A stretch of 64,000 nucleotides of DNA from Magnetospirillum sp. XM-1 (GTDB lineage Bacteria > Pseudomonadota > Alphaproteobacteria > Rhodospirillales > Magnetospirillaceae): contig NZ_LN997848.1 in NCBI RefSeq assembly GCF_001511835.1, positions 1,364,001-1,428,000 on the forward strand, written 5' to 3'. Both the position numbers and the translations under genes were made by a program. Shown in pieces: positions 45,386 to 56,230 of the stretch. The first letter of the stretch is position 1. Each line of letters opens with the position of its first letter. A model generated the notes under the pieces. The model saw nothing but the letters and a program-made list of their open reading frames with translations, was not told the DNA's origin and made no database searches.

Positions 45386-46108
45386 TTACGGGGCGTCAAC
45401 GGCCTCTGAATGACTATTTTTTTGTGCTGCACTGCGGTGATCGGGGCGAATCAGCCGGTACAACCCCATGCTGATCCCGACGACGATGACGCCGGAAAAG
45501 GCGACGTCGGAAATGAAGTGCCCGCCTTGGGCGATGCGCACCAGTCCCATGGCGGCGCCGAAGGCGAAGGCGGCGGCCATGGCGGCACGACGGCGGCCGG
45601 GCGGGGCCAGCAGGGCCAGCGACACCGTCCAGAAGCCCAGCGCCGCATGGCCCGAGGGAAACGAGCAATTGTCCTCGCACTGGTCCGACATGGCCAGGGC
45701 CGGTGTATAGCGGCGGTCCGGCTGGTAGCCGGCATTGAACTCGGTGATGGTCGAGGGCCGCGCCCGTCCCCAATTGTCCTTGAGGATCATATTGACCACC
45801 AGGCCGGGGCCGAGCGCCAGGGAGGCCACCACCAGCAGCGCCATGGGTGGGCGGATGCCGGCCACCGGACGCCTGAGCAGCAAGGAGACGGCTCCGGCCA
45901 GGCCGATCAATCCGGCGGCGGCGAACAGGAAGATGGGCAGCGTCTTGCGGGCGAATTCCCCCAGGGGGTGAACCCGGAAGGGAAAGCTGCGGGTCGTCGC
46001 ATCGAAGAACAGGGCCGAGACGCCGATGTCGATGCGTGGAAACAGCACCAGGGGCACCAGGGCGGCAATTGCCCAGGTCCAGGGGTTGCGCAGCAGGCCA
46101 GGCGCCAT
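45386..46108 (-). CDS. PAP2-family membrane phosphatase
   Basis: The 240-residue protein has several membrane segments and the three PAP2 motifs: KDNWGRARP, SFPSGHAALGF (with the catalytic-site His) and RIAQGGHFISD. It may dephosphorylate a lipid phosphate such as undecaprenyl pyrophosphate or lipid A. Its start overlaps the lptG stop by one base, so it is cotranscribed with an LPS-export gene; lipid A or another envelope lipid is thus a reasonable inferred substrate. Confidence 0.88.
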   Translation of the reverse strand: MAPGLLRNPWTWAIAALVPLVLFPRIDIGVSALFFDATTRSFPFRVHPLGEFARKTLPIFLFAAAGLIGLAGAVSLLLRRPVAGIRPPMALLVVASLALGPGLVVNMILKDNWGRARPSTITEFNAGYQPDRRYTPALAMSDQCEDNCSFPSGHAALGFWTVSLALLAPPGRRRAAMAAAFAFGAAMGLVRIAQGGHFISDVAFSGVIVVGISMGLYRLIRPDHRSAAQKNSHSEAVDAP

Positions 46109-47211
46109 CAACCGTCCTCGAGGTGGAACAGCCCCGACAATCCGATCAGGCCGGCGAACGCCGGCGGCGTCCAGGCCGCCAGGGTCTGCGGCAGGGTCGC
46201 CGACAGGCCCAGGGCGTAGATCACCTTGGAGAAGAAGTAGACGGCGAAGCCGGCCGCCACGCCGGCGCCGATGCGGGCCAGCAATCCGCCCGACCTGGTG
46301 TTGGGGCGCAGCGAGAAGACCGCCGCCATCAGCACCATGCCGCAATACAGCACCGGCGAGGCCAGCAGCGACTGCATGTAGAGGCGATGCTTGTTGGCGG
46401 TGAAGCCGGCCCGCTCGAAGAACCGGATGAATCCCGGCAATTGCCAGAAGGACAGGGTTTCCGGCGCGGCGAAATTATCGTGGATGCGCGACAGCGTCAG
46501 CTGGGTGGGAATGCGCAGCTGCTCGAGGAAGACCGAGGGCTTGCCGCCTTCCATCACCCAGGCGCGCCGCACCTCGAAGGTGCCGTCCACCAGCGAGGCG
46601 CTCTCGGCGGCGATGCGCTGGTGGAAGTGGTCGGGGCGGTCGTACAGGAAGAACTGGGCGTCCTTGATGTGCAGGACGAGGCCTTCCTGGCGCACGGATT
46701 CGGAATAGACCACCATCTCGCCGTCGTTATGGGGCTCGCGCAGCCACAACCCGCCCTCGGACAGGTCGAAGGCGCTGGGCCTGTTGGCCAGCAGCTCGTC
46801 CTGCAGGCGCTCGTAGCGGCCGTACATGGCCGCCGCCATGGGGTTGAAGACGGTGATCTCGAATACGCCGAAGATGCCGGCGACGAACAGAACCGGCGTG
46901 ATGAACTGCCAGGCCGAGATGCCGGCGGCGCGGGCCACCACCAGTTCGTGGGTGCGGGTCAGGCGCCAGAAGCACACCATGGCGCCGATCATCACCGCGA
47001 AGGGCAGCACCGTGTGCAGCATCTGCGGCAGCTTGAAGAACGCCATCAGCAGGATGGGGGCGATGCCCAGATCGGGGCGGGCGGCGGCGCGGCGGATCAG
47101 CTCGATGACGTCGAACAGCAAGATGATCCCCAGAATCACCATCAGCACCGTGGCGAAAGCCGAGGCGAACTGACGCCCGATATAGCCGCTCATGATGGGG
47201 GATAGACGCAT
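46108..47211 (-). CDS. lptG: LPS export permease LptG
   Basis: The 367-residue YjgP/YjgQ-family protein has three N-terminal and three C-terminal membrane segments around a periplasmic beta domain. LptG-like features include the N-terminal SGYIGRQFASAF and THELVVARAAGIS after the third helix. LptG with LptF and LptB extracts LPS from the inner membrane. The start is ATG 47211; ATG 47193 is also possible. lptF is not adjacent in this window, and a PAP2 gene is coupled downstream. Confidence 0.88.
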   Translation of the reverse strand: MRLSPIMSGYIGRQFASAFATVLMVILGIILLFDVIELIRRAAARPDLGIAPILLMAFFKLPQMLHTVLPFAVMIGAMVCFWRLTRTHELVVARAAGISAWQFITPVLFVAGIFGVFEITVFNPMAAAMYGRYERLQDELLANRPSAFDLSEGGLWLREPHNDGEMVVYSESVRQEGLVLHIKDAQFFLYDRPDHFHQRIAAESASLVDGTFEVRRAWVMEGGKPSVFLEQLRIPTQLTLSRIHDNFAAPETLSFWQLPGFIRFFERAGFTANKHRLYMQSLLASPVLYCGMVLMAAVFSLRPNTRSGGLLARIGAGVAAGFAVYFFSKVIYALGLSATLPQTLAAWTPPAFAGLIGLSGLFHLEDG

Positions 47212-47312
47212 GGTGCCGGAAATTCGATGCCGTTCGATGAAAGCCGAGTATAGAGGTTTCTCACCTCCCCGTGTCATAAACCTTTTCAAGCAGACAGCAA
47301 GGAAACGAGGCG

Positions 47313-47879
47313 ATGGTCACGCTGACGCGCATCTATACCCGGACGGGCGACAAGGGCAAGACCTCACTGGGCAATGGTGCCAGGGTGGGCAAACACGATC
47401 TCAGGGTCGAGGCCTACGGCACCGTGGACGAGGCCAATGCGGTGATCGGGTTGGCCCGCCTGCATGCCGGTCCCGAAATGATGGGCCTCTTGGAGCTGCT
47501 GCAGAACGATCTGTTCGACCTGGGGGCCGACCTGTGTACGCCGGCCGCCGCCGACGAGGCCGAGGGCACGCGCCTGCGCGTCGTCCAGTCCCAGGTGGAC
47601 CGGCTGGAGGCGGAGATCGATGCGGCCAATGAGAAGCTGGCGCCGCTCACGTCCTTCATCCTGCCCGCCGGCTCGCCGCTGGCCGCCCACCTGCACCACG
47701 CCCGCACCGTGGTGCGCCGCGCCGAACGCCTGATGGTCGCCCTGGCCGAGGCCGAGGCGGTCAATCCCGCCGCCATCATCTACGCCAACCGTCTGTCGGA
47801 CCTGCTGTTTGTCCTGGCCCGCCTCGCCAACGGCAATGGCGCCGCCGACGTCCTTTGGGTGCCGGGGGGTGCGCGTTGA
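47313..47879 (+). CDS. pduO: PduO-type cob(I)alamin adenosyltransferase
   Basis: The 188-residue helical-bundle enzyme makes adenosylcobalamin from ATP and cob(I)alamin. The N-terminal IYTRTGDKGKTSLGNG is the ATP-binding region, and RVEAYGTVDEANAVIG and VVRRAERLMVALAE are conserved. The length matches PduO. It precedes etfB-etfA-hbd, an order often seen in alphaproteobacteria. Adenosylcobalamin feeds the mutases of the ethylmalonyl-CoA pathway. Confidence 0.94.
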   Translation: MVTLTRIYTRTGDKGKTSLGNGARVGKHDLRVEAYGTVDEANAVIGLARLHAGPEMMGLLELLQNDLFDLGADLCTPAAADEAEGTRLRVVQSQVDRLEAEIDAANEKLAPLTSFILPAGSPLAAHLHHARTVVRRAERLMVALAEAEAVNPAAIIYANRLSDLLFVLARLANGNGAADVLWVPGGAR

Positions 47880-47975
47880 CAACCCTAACCTCTCGTCATA
47901 TTGTGCGATGCAATAGCAAATTCCGCCCGGCGATGCCGATTTATCCGCACTCCGGATTAGAGGATTGAAAGACAA

Positions 47976-48725
47976 ATGAAAGTCCTGGTCGCGATCAAGC
48001 GGGTGATCGACTACAACGTGAAGATCCGGGTGAAGTCGGATGGTTCGGGTGTCGAGACCCAGAACGTCAAGTTCTCCATGAATCCGTTCGACGAGATCGC
48101 GGTCGAGGAAGCCGTGCGCCTCAAGGAAGCCGGCAAGGCGACCGAGGTGGTGGTGGTGTCCGTCGGCCCGGCGGCGGCGTCGGAGACGCTGCGCACCGCG
48201 CTGGCCATGGGCGCCGACCGGGGCATCCTGGTCCAGACCGATGACGAGGTTCAGCCCCTGGGCGTCGCCAAGGTCCTGAAGGCCCTGGTGGACAAGGAGG
48301 CCCCCGGCCTGATCATCCTGGGCAAGCAGGCCATCGACGACGACAGCAATCAGGTGGGCCAGATGCTGGCCGCGCTCTTGGGCCGTCCCCAGGGCACCTT
48401 CGCCAGCAAGGTGGAGATCGTGGGCGAGTCCATCACGGTGACCCGCGAGATCGACGGCGGCCTGGAGACGGTGAGCCTGAAGCTGCCGGCGGTGGTGACC
48501 ACCGACCTGCGCCTCAACGAGCCGCGCTACGCTTCGCTGCCCAACATCATGAAGGCCAAGAAGAAGCCCATCGACACGGTTTCCCCGGCCGACCTGGGCG
48601 TCGACGTGGCGCCCCGGCTGGTGACCCTTTCGGTGGCCGAGCCGCCCAAGCGCTCCGCCGGCATCAAGGTGGCCGACGTGGCCGCCCTGGTGGACAAGCT
48701 CAAGAACGAAGCCAAGGTGATCTGA
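47976..48725 (+). CDS. etfB: Electron transfer flavoprotein beta subunit
   Basis: EtfB (249 residues) forms with EtfA the soluble carrier that takes electrons from acyl-CoA dehydrogenases to the ETF:quinone oxidoreductase. The start [19 protein letters not shown] and the signature VPPxx region including [16 protein letters not shown] are typical. The etfA start lies two bases after its stop. Confidence 0.96.
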   Translation: MKVLVAIKRVIDYNVKIRVKSDGSGVETQNVKFSMNPFDEIAVEEAVRLKEAGKATEVVVVSVGPAAASETLRTALAMGADRGILVQTDDEVQPLGVAKVLKALVDKEAPGLIILGKQAIDDDSNQVGQMLAALLGRPQGTFASKVEIVGESITVTREIDGGLETVSLKLPAVVTTDLRLNEPRYASLPNIMKAKKKPIDTVSPADLGVDVAPRLVTLSVAEPPKRSAGIKVADVAALVDKLKNEAKVI

Positions 48726-48727
48726 TC

Positions 48728-49663
48728 ATGACCGTTCTCGTCATTGCCGAGCACGAGGGCGGCGCTCTCAAGGCCGCCACGCTGAACACCGTCTCCGCCG
48801 CGTCGAAGATCGGCGGCGACATCCATGTGCTGGTGGCCGGGTCGGGCATCGGCGCCGTGGCCGAGGCCGCGTCCAAGATCGCCGGAATCGCCAAGGTGCT
48901 GGCCGCCGACGCGCCGCTTTACGCCAACGCCCTGGCCGAGCCCCTGGCCGCCCTGGTGGTGAGCCTCGCCGGCGGTTACAGCCACATTCTGGCCCCCGCC
49001 ACCACGGGCGGCAAGAACGTGGCGCCCCGCGTCGCGGCGCTGCTCGACGTGGCCCAGATCTCCGAGATCACCGGGGTGGTGTCGGCCGACAGCTTCGTGC
49101 GTCCCATCTATGCCGGCAACGCGCTGGCCACCGTGCAGTCCAAGGATGCCGTCAAGGTGATCACCGTGCGCGGCACCGGCTTCGAGGCCGCCAAGGCCGA
49201 AGGTGGTTCCGCTGCGGTCGAGGCGGTTGCTTCCGCCGCCGATCCGGCCCTGTCCGCCTACGTGGGCAGCCAGCTGTCCAAGTCCGAGCGGCCCGAGCTG
49301 ACTGCGGCCCGCATCATCATCTCGGGCGGTCGCGGCATGCAGTCGGGCGACAACTTCCACCTGCTGGAAGCCGTGGCCGACCGCTTGGGCGCCGCGGTCG
49401 GTGCCAGCCGCGCCGCCGTGGACGCCGGGTTTGTCCCCAACGACTTCCAGGTGGGCCAGACCGGCAAGATCGTCGCCCCCGACCTCTACATCGCCGTCGG
49501 CATCTCGGGCGCCATCCAGCACCTGGCCGGCATGAAGGATTCCAAGGTCATCGTCGCCATCAACAAGGACGAAGAGGCTCCCATCTTCCAGGTCGCCGAT
49601 TACGGCCTGGTCGCCGACCTCTTCAAGGTCCTGCCTGAACTGGCCGCCGAGCTGAACAAGTAA
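48728..49663 (+). CDS. etfA: Electron transfer flavoprotein alpha subunit
   Basis: EtfA (311 residues) binds the redox FAD. The C-terminal FAD domain shows [20 protein letters not shown] and [20 protein letters not shown], the family hallmark. The N-terminal domain pairs with EtfB. The gene is coupled to etfB and followed by 3-hydroxybutyryl-CoA dehydrogenase after a 51-base gap. Confidence 0.96.
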   Translation: MTVLVIAEHEGGALKAATLNTVSAASKIGGDIHVLVAGSGIGAVAEAASKIAGIAKVLAADAPLYANALAEPLAALVVSLAGGYSHILAPATTGGKNVAPRVAALLDVAQISEITGVVSADSFVRPIYAGNALATVQSKDAVKVITVRGTGFEAAKAEGGSAAVEAVASAADPALSAYVGSQLSKSERPELTAARIIISGGRGMQSGDNFHLLEAVADRLGAAVGASRAAVDAGFVPNDFQVGQTGKIVAPDLYIAVGISGAIQHLAGMKDSKVIVAINKDEEAPIFQVADYGLVADLFKVLPELAAELNK

Positions 49664-49714
49664 CCATCAATCAACCTGCCCAACGGCAAACGCCCTACCA
49701 TCCGGGAGCCTACA

Positions 49715-50593
49715 ATGACTGCTATCAAGAAGATCGGTATCATCGGCGCGGGCCAGATGGGCAATGGTATCGCCCATGTCTGCGCCGCCGCCGGCTTTGA
49801 CGTGATCCTGCTGGACATCAACGAAGAGGCCCTGAAGAAGGGTCTTGGCACCATCACCAAGAACCTGGACCGCGCCCTGGCCAAGGGCAAGCTGACCGAG
49901 GCCGACAAGGCCGCCACGCTCGGCCGCATCAAGCCGACCACCGCCTATGCCGATTTCTCGGACAGCGATCTGGTCATCGAGGCCGCCACCGAGGACGAGA
50001 AGATCAAGCGGGCCATCTTCGCCCAGCTCTGCCCGGTGCTGAAGCCCGAGGCCCACATCGCGTCCAACACCTCGTCGCTGTCCATCACCCGCCTGGGTGC
50101 CGCCACCGACCGCCCCGCCAAGTTCATGGGCATGCACTTCATGAACCCGGTGCCGGTCATGCAGCTGGTCGAGCTGATCCGCGGCATCGCCACCAGCGAG
50201 GAGACCTTCTCCCTGGTGCGCGAGATGACCTTGAAGCTGGGCAAGAAGCCGGTTTCGGCCGAAGACTTCCCCGCCTTCATCGTCAACCGCATCCTGCTGC
50301 CCATGATCAACGAGGCGGTCTACACCCTGTACGAAGGCGTCGGCTCGGTGACCTGCATCGACACCGCCATGAAGCTGGGCGCCAACCACCCCATGGGCCC
50401 GCTGGAACTGGCCGACTTCATCGGCCTGGACACCTGTCTGGCGGTGATGCAGGTGCTGCATGACGGCCTGGCCGACACCAAGTACCGCCCCTGCCCGCTG
50501 CTGGTGAAGTATGTCGAGGCCGGCTGGCTGGGCCGCAAGACCGGCCGCGGCTTCTACGACTACACCGGCGAGACCCCGGTTCCGACCCGCTAA
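49715..50593 (+). CDS. hbd: 3-hydroxybutyryl-CoA dehydrogenase
   Basis: The 292-residue enzyme interconverts 3-hydroxybutyryl-CoA and acetoacetyl-CoA. The NAD(P)-binding GAGQMGNGIAHVCAAAGF is at about 9-26, and the catalytic-region MGMHFMNPVPVMQLVELI follows near 130. The domain pair (Rossmann plus helical C-terminus, FIVNRILLPMINEAVYTL) is complete. It is last in the pduO-etfBA cluster and ends at a strong terminator. It likely serves fatty-acid or polyhydroxybutyrate metabolism. Confidence 0.94.
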   Translation: MTAIKKIGIIGAGQMGNGIAHVCAAAGFDVILLDINEEALKKGLGTITKNLDRALAKGKLTEADKAATLGRIKPTTAYADFSDSDLVIEAATEDEKIKRAIFAQLCPVLKPEAHIASNTSSLSITRLGAATDRPAKFMGMHFMNPVPVMQLVELIRGIATSEETFSLVREMTLKLGKKPVSAEDFPAFIVNRILLPMINEAVYTLYEGVGSVTCIDTAMKLGANHPMGPLELADFIGLDTCLAVMQVLHDGLADTKYRPCPLLVKYVEAGWLGRKTGRGFYDYTGETPVPTR

Positions 50594-50618
50594 GCGGTCC
50601 TTATCCGGACAAGATCAA

Positions 50619-50649
50619 GGGCGGGAGGCCAAGGCTTCCCGCCCTTTTT
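50619..50649 (+). terminator. Intrinsic terminator of the etfBA-hbd operon
   Basis: GGGCGGGAGGCC and GGCTTCCCGCCC form a 12-bp stem (one G-U pair) with a 2-base loop, followed by TTTTT. Confidence 0.9.
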
Positions 50650-50662
50650 GTTAGGCATGACC

Positions 50663-50692
50663 AAAAAAGAGCGGGCCGTTTCCGGCCCGCTC
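50663..50692 (-). terminator. Intrinsic terminator of the minus-strand lipoprotein gene
   Basis: On the minus strand GAGCGGGCCG and CGGCCCGCTC form a 10-bp stem with a 4-base loop, followed by six T. It lies about 20 bases after the stop of the 50713-51558 gene. Confidence 0.9.
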
Positions 50693-50712
50693 CGCATCGC
50701 TTCCATTCGGTC

Positions 50713-51558
50713 CTATTTGGCGCGGGGGCAGCGGTCGCCATAACCGTAACCGCAGCCATACCCTTTGCCATGCCATCCGTGGTGACGCCAATGGTCGCCG
50801 CGCCAGGTATAGGCGTAGGGATTGGCGATCTGCGGCTTGATCACGGCCACCGCAGAGGCGGGCAGGGGGGCCTTGGCCAGGGCGGGGAGACCGTCGGCGG
50901 GGCTGGAGAAGGGAACCACCGTCACCGTCAGGTAGCGGCCGTCCTTGAAGGCATCCGTCCGGGCGTAGGTCTTGGTGTTGTAGACCACCACACCCTCGTT
51001 GGCGGTCCAGCCGCTGTGCGGGACGGCGGTGAGCAGGGCGGCGTTGAAGCGGCGCTGCCAGACGTCGGTGACGTAGACGATCTCCTCCTGGGCATTGGTG
51101 GGCCGATAGCGGCTGCCCAGATGGTTGATGATATCCGGCGAGTAGTTGGGCACCATGCCGTGGGCCTCGTCGGTGACCGTCACCTCCAGATCCTGGCCGC
51201 CGGCGTCCTTCAGCGCAGCGCTGATCAGCGGCACGTCGGTGACGAAGTCGGAGGTGATCACCGACTTGTAAAGGGTCTGGTTGACGGTTTCGACCACCGG
51301 TCGGGTGCGGGGATCGAAGGCATTGGCCACCGGCTCCAGCACCTGCAGGCTCTTCTCCGCCTTGTTGTAGACGGCGATGGTGCCGACCAGGGTGGTCAGG
51401 TCGTTCTGGTAGGAAATGGCGGCGGCATTGAAGCGCAGCTCGCCGGGAGGAACCAGGTTGGTGGGCTTGGCCTCGCTGGCGTAATAGATGCCCGAGCATC
51501 CGCCCAGAGCGGGCATCAGGCAGGCGACCATCGCGGCGATACGGGATGTCTTCATCAT
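50713..51558 (-). CDS. Predicted lipoprotein with Gly/Tyr-rich C-terminus
   Basis: The 281-residue protein has a lipoprotein signal (PALGGCSG, Cys at about 21) and an extended domain of unknown family. It ends in a His/Gly/Tyr-rich tail (WRHHGWHGKGYGCGYGYGDR). That tail resembles the Gly/Tyr-rich linker of the adjacent OmpA-family protein. GGGAG lies five bases before ATG 51558. It is downstream of the OmpA-like gene with 75 bases between, probably one operon. Function is unknown; an envelope role is inferred. Confidence 0.75.
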   Translation of the reverse strand: MMKTSRIAAMVACLMPALGGCSGIYYASEAKPTNLVPPGELRFNAAAISYQNDLTTLVGTIAVYNKAEKSLQVLEPVANAFDPRTRPVVETVNQTLYKSVITSDFVTDVPLISAALKDAGGQDLEVTVTDEAHGMVPNYSPDIINHLGSRYRPTNAQEEIVYVTDVWQRRFNAALLTAVPHSGWTANEGVVVYNTKTYARTDAFKDGRYLTVTVVPFSSPADGLPALAKAPLPASAVAVIKPQIANPYAYTWRGDHWRHHGWHGKGYGCGYGYGDRCPRAK

Positions 51559-51633
51559 GTTTGCTCCCACAGTCGTATGCGGCCGGGCGCTGGTCCGACC
51601 CCTTGGGGGCCGGTGCGCCGGCAGCCGGGTCGA

Positions 51634-52872
51634 TCAGAAGTCGAAGAGAATCTCGACGCGACGGGCCCGCCCGTCATGGCCGGGTCCCCATCCGCCGCCG
51701 GGCGCGCTTTCCACCGCTGCGGCCGAGCCGCCCAGCCGGCCGATCTCGGCAGCCACCGCCTGGGCCCGTTCGCGGGCAAGACGGGTGTTGGTCGCCGCTG
51801 ATCCGGTGCTGTCGGTGAAGCCGATGACCCGAACGGACTTGGGCTTCAGATCCTTCTGGGCGGCCACGACCGCCTTCAGGCGCTCGATGTCGTGGGTGCC
51901 CAGCCGGCTGGAGCCGGGAGTGAAGAAGACAACATAGGCGTTGTGGCCCCAATTGCCCCAGCCATGGCCGTAGCCGGCACGGTCGCCGTAGGCATAACCG
52001 CCGTAGCCGTAGCCGCGGGACCAGGGCGTTCCAGACAAGGCGATTTCGACGCGGCGGTTCTTGGCCTCGCCTTTATTGTCGGGGGTGGCGACGGCAAGGC
52101 CGCCCTCGCCCAGGGCTGCTTCGGAAATCATTCCGGGCGGGACGCCTTCCTTGGCCAAGGCGCCGGCGACCGCGTCGGCACGGTGCCGGGCCAGCCGCAT
52201 ATTGGCTTCGGCGGTGCCGACCGTGTCTGTATGGCCGGTCACCGAAACCATGGGAGCATGGAACTGCGCCTGGGCGGCGGCGGCTTCCTTCACCGTCTGC
52301 AGGGCCTGGGACGACAGCTTGGCCGACCCCGAGTCGAAGGCGACCGAGAACGAGCGGCGCACCTCGGCGGCCATGGCGTTGGTGGGGGCCGGCTTCTTCA
52401 GCATCGGCTCATGGGCCAGGAAGGTGGTGCGGCAGGGGGCGGCGGCATTGCCTTCTGCCTCCTGCTCCAGCCAGCAATCGAAGGCCACCTGGGCCTTGGC
52501 GGCGGCGGCGGGAACCCGCTCGGTGGCCCCGGAGGCAAGATACGACACCAGACGGCCGCGGGCCGCGCCCAGTTCCGGCTGGCGTGGGCCGGGAATCGGC
52601 CGCAGGGTCAGTTCATCCGGCTGAACCACTTCGCCGGCCGCAACGCGCAAGGCCTTGCGGGCCGTCAGTGAGGCGTCGCGCCATTCCACTTCGGGGACGG
52701 CCTGCTGCAGCGTGTAGGCCTTATATTCCTGAAAGAGGGCCTGGGTGAAGGGAGTGCCCGCAGGCGTGGGGGAGGCCAGGACCTTGTAAACGTCGGAGAC
52801 GTCCGCAGGGGTGGCGCAGGCGGCCAAGGCCGCGGCGGCGCCCAAGCCTGCCCAGCGTGTGATCTTCTTCAT
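51634..52872 (-). CDS. OmpA-family lipoprotein with two tandem OmpA domains
   Basis: The 412-residue protein has a lipobox (ALAAC, Cys19), an N-terminal region of unknown fold, and two peptidoglycan-binding OmpA-like domains. Domain 1 (about 173-279) contains SVTGHTDTVG and NRRVEIAL. Domain 2 (about 313-410) contains VIGFTDSTG and RARRVEILF. The conserved Asp and Arg that bind diaminopimelate are present in both. A Gly/Tyr/Trp-rich linker (about 286-311) separates them. Two OmpA domains in one polypeptide are uncommon. It likely anchors the outer membrane to peptidoglycan. An adjacent lipoprotein gene shares the Gly/Tyr-rich style. Confidence 0.85.
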   Translation of the reverse strand: MKKITRWAGLGAAAALAACATPADVSDVYKVLASPTPAGTPFTQALFQEYKAYTLQQAVPEVEWRDASLTARKALRVAAGEVVQPDELTLRPIPGPRQPELGAARGRLVSYLASGATERVPAAAAKAQVAFDCWLEQEAEGNAAAPCRTTFLAHEPMLKKPAPTNAMAAEVRRSFSVAFDSGSAKLSSQALQTVKEAAAAQAQFHAPMVSVTGHTDTVGTAEANMRLARHRADAVAGALAKEGVPPGMISEAALGEGGLAVATPDNKGEAKNRRVEIALSGTPWSRGYGYGGYAYGDRAGYGHGWGNWGHNAYVVFFTPGSSRLGTHDIERLKAVVAAQKDLKPKSVRVIGFTDSTGSAATNTRLARERAQAVAAEIGRLGGSAAAVESAPGGGWGPGHDGRARRVEILFDF

Positions 52873-53400
52873 GTCTCACTCCTCGTTTCATCGATGGCAG
52901 CGACATCATTAAGTTCGGCTGGGCGTGGATCGGCGGAGTTTCTCAAAGTAGTTTCTGACAATTTAGAGCGTCGAACGCTAAATCGGAGACGGGCTGTCAC
53001 CCTCAGCCTAAAACAAAGAGTCTTTCTGGCGCCTATGGCAACCGCCCGAGGCCGAAAGATACTTCGCCGTGCTTTGCATGACAGCGCATTTCATATTTGA
53101 GGTTCGCCGCTCTAGGGCGATCTTGAAAAAGACTGAGTCTAGGCGCCGATGGCAACAGACACCACGGGCAGCCCGTCAAAATTTTGACCGCCTCCCCATC
53201 CAGCAGTATTTAGAATATTTTAAGATATTGATTCCGGCTAGCCAAATTTGTCGAGGAGAGGGTATCGCCGGGGCGGCCGCTCCTCGCATGGCCCAGAGAA
53301 TTGCAGGGGGGCGAACACAAAGGCCCGCCCCTCCCGCGCGGGAGGGGGGCGAGGCGGACTTTCGAATTCAAGGCCCGGTTATGACCACATCAAGGCTGGT
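52873..53400. other. 528-base intergenic gap between the OmpA-like gene and secA
   Basis: No convincing gene is found. The left two thirds are relatively AT-rich. They contain a near-palindrome around 52963-52983 (TTTAGAGCGT and ACGCTAAAT) and TTTAGAATATTTTAAGATATTG near 53210. The right end has the secA-side palindrome at 53328-53347. Minus-strand promoters for the OmpA-like gene probably lie here. Confidence 0.6.
53328..53347 (-). terminator. Perfect 20-bp palindrome after secA
   Basis: CCCCTCCCGC and GCGGGAGGGG abut with no loop, about 55 bases past the secA stop on the minus strand. It is followed by CGGGCCTTTGTG, a weak T-run. It is a probable terminator. Confidence 0.5.
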
Positions 53401-56106
<2,706 letters not shown>

Positions 56107-56163
56107 GAAGCTTCCCCAAGGTAAGAGAGCAGGCCCGCAGAAGGGGCCAATCGCGACCGGCAA

Positions 56164-56192
56164 GAGATAGAGGCCGGCCCGCGATCTGTCAA
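56164..56192 (-). promoter_or_regulatory. Promoter of secA overlapping the chemoreceptor terminator
   Basis: On the minus strand TTGACA (56187-56192) is followed after 17 bases by TATCTC (56164-56169). A hairpin, GCGGGCCGG/CCGGCCCGC (56197-56205 and 56174-56182), spans the -35 region and may also end the upstream chemoreceptor transcript. Confidence 0.65.
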
Positions 56193-56230
56193 TGTTGCGG
56201 GCCGGTTTGGAGTCGAAGGAATGCCGGTTT

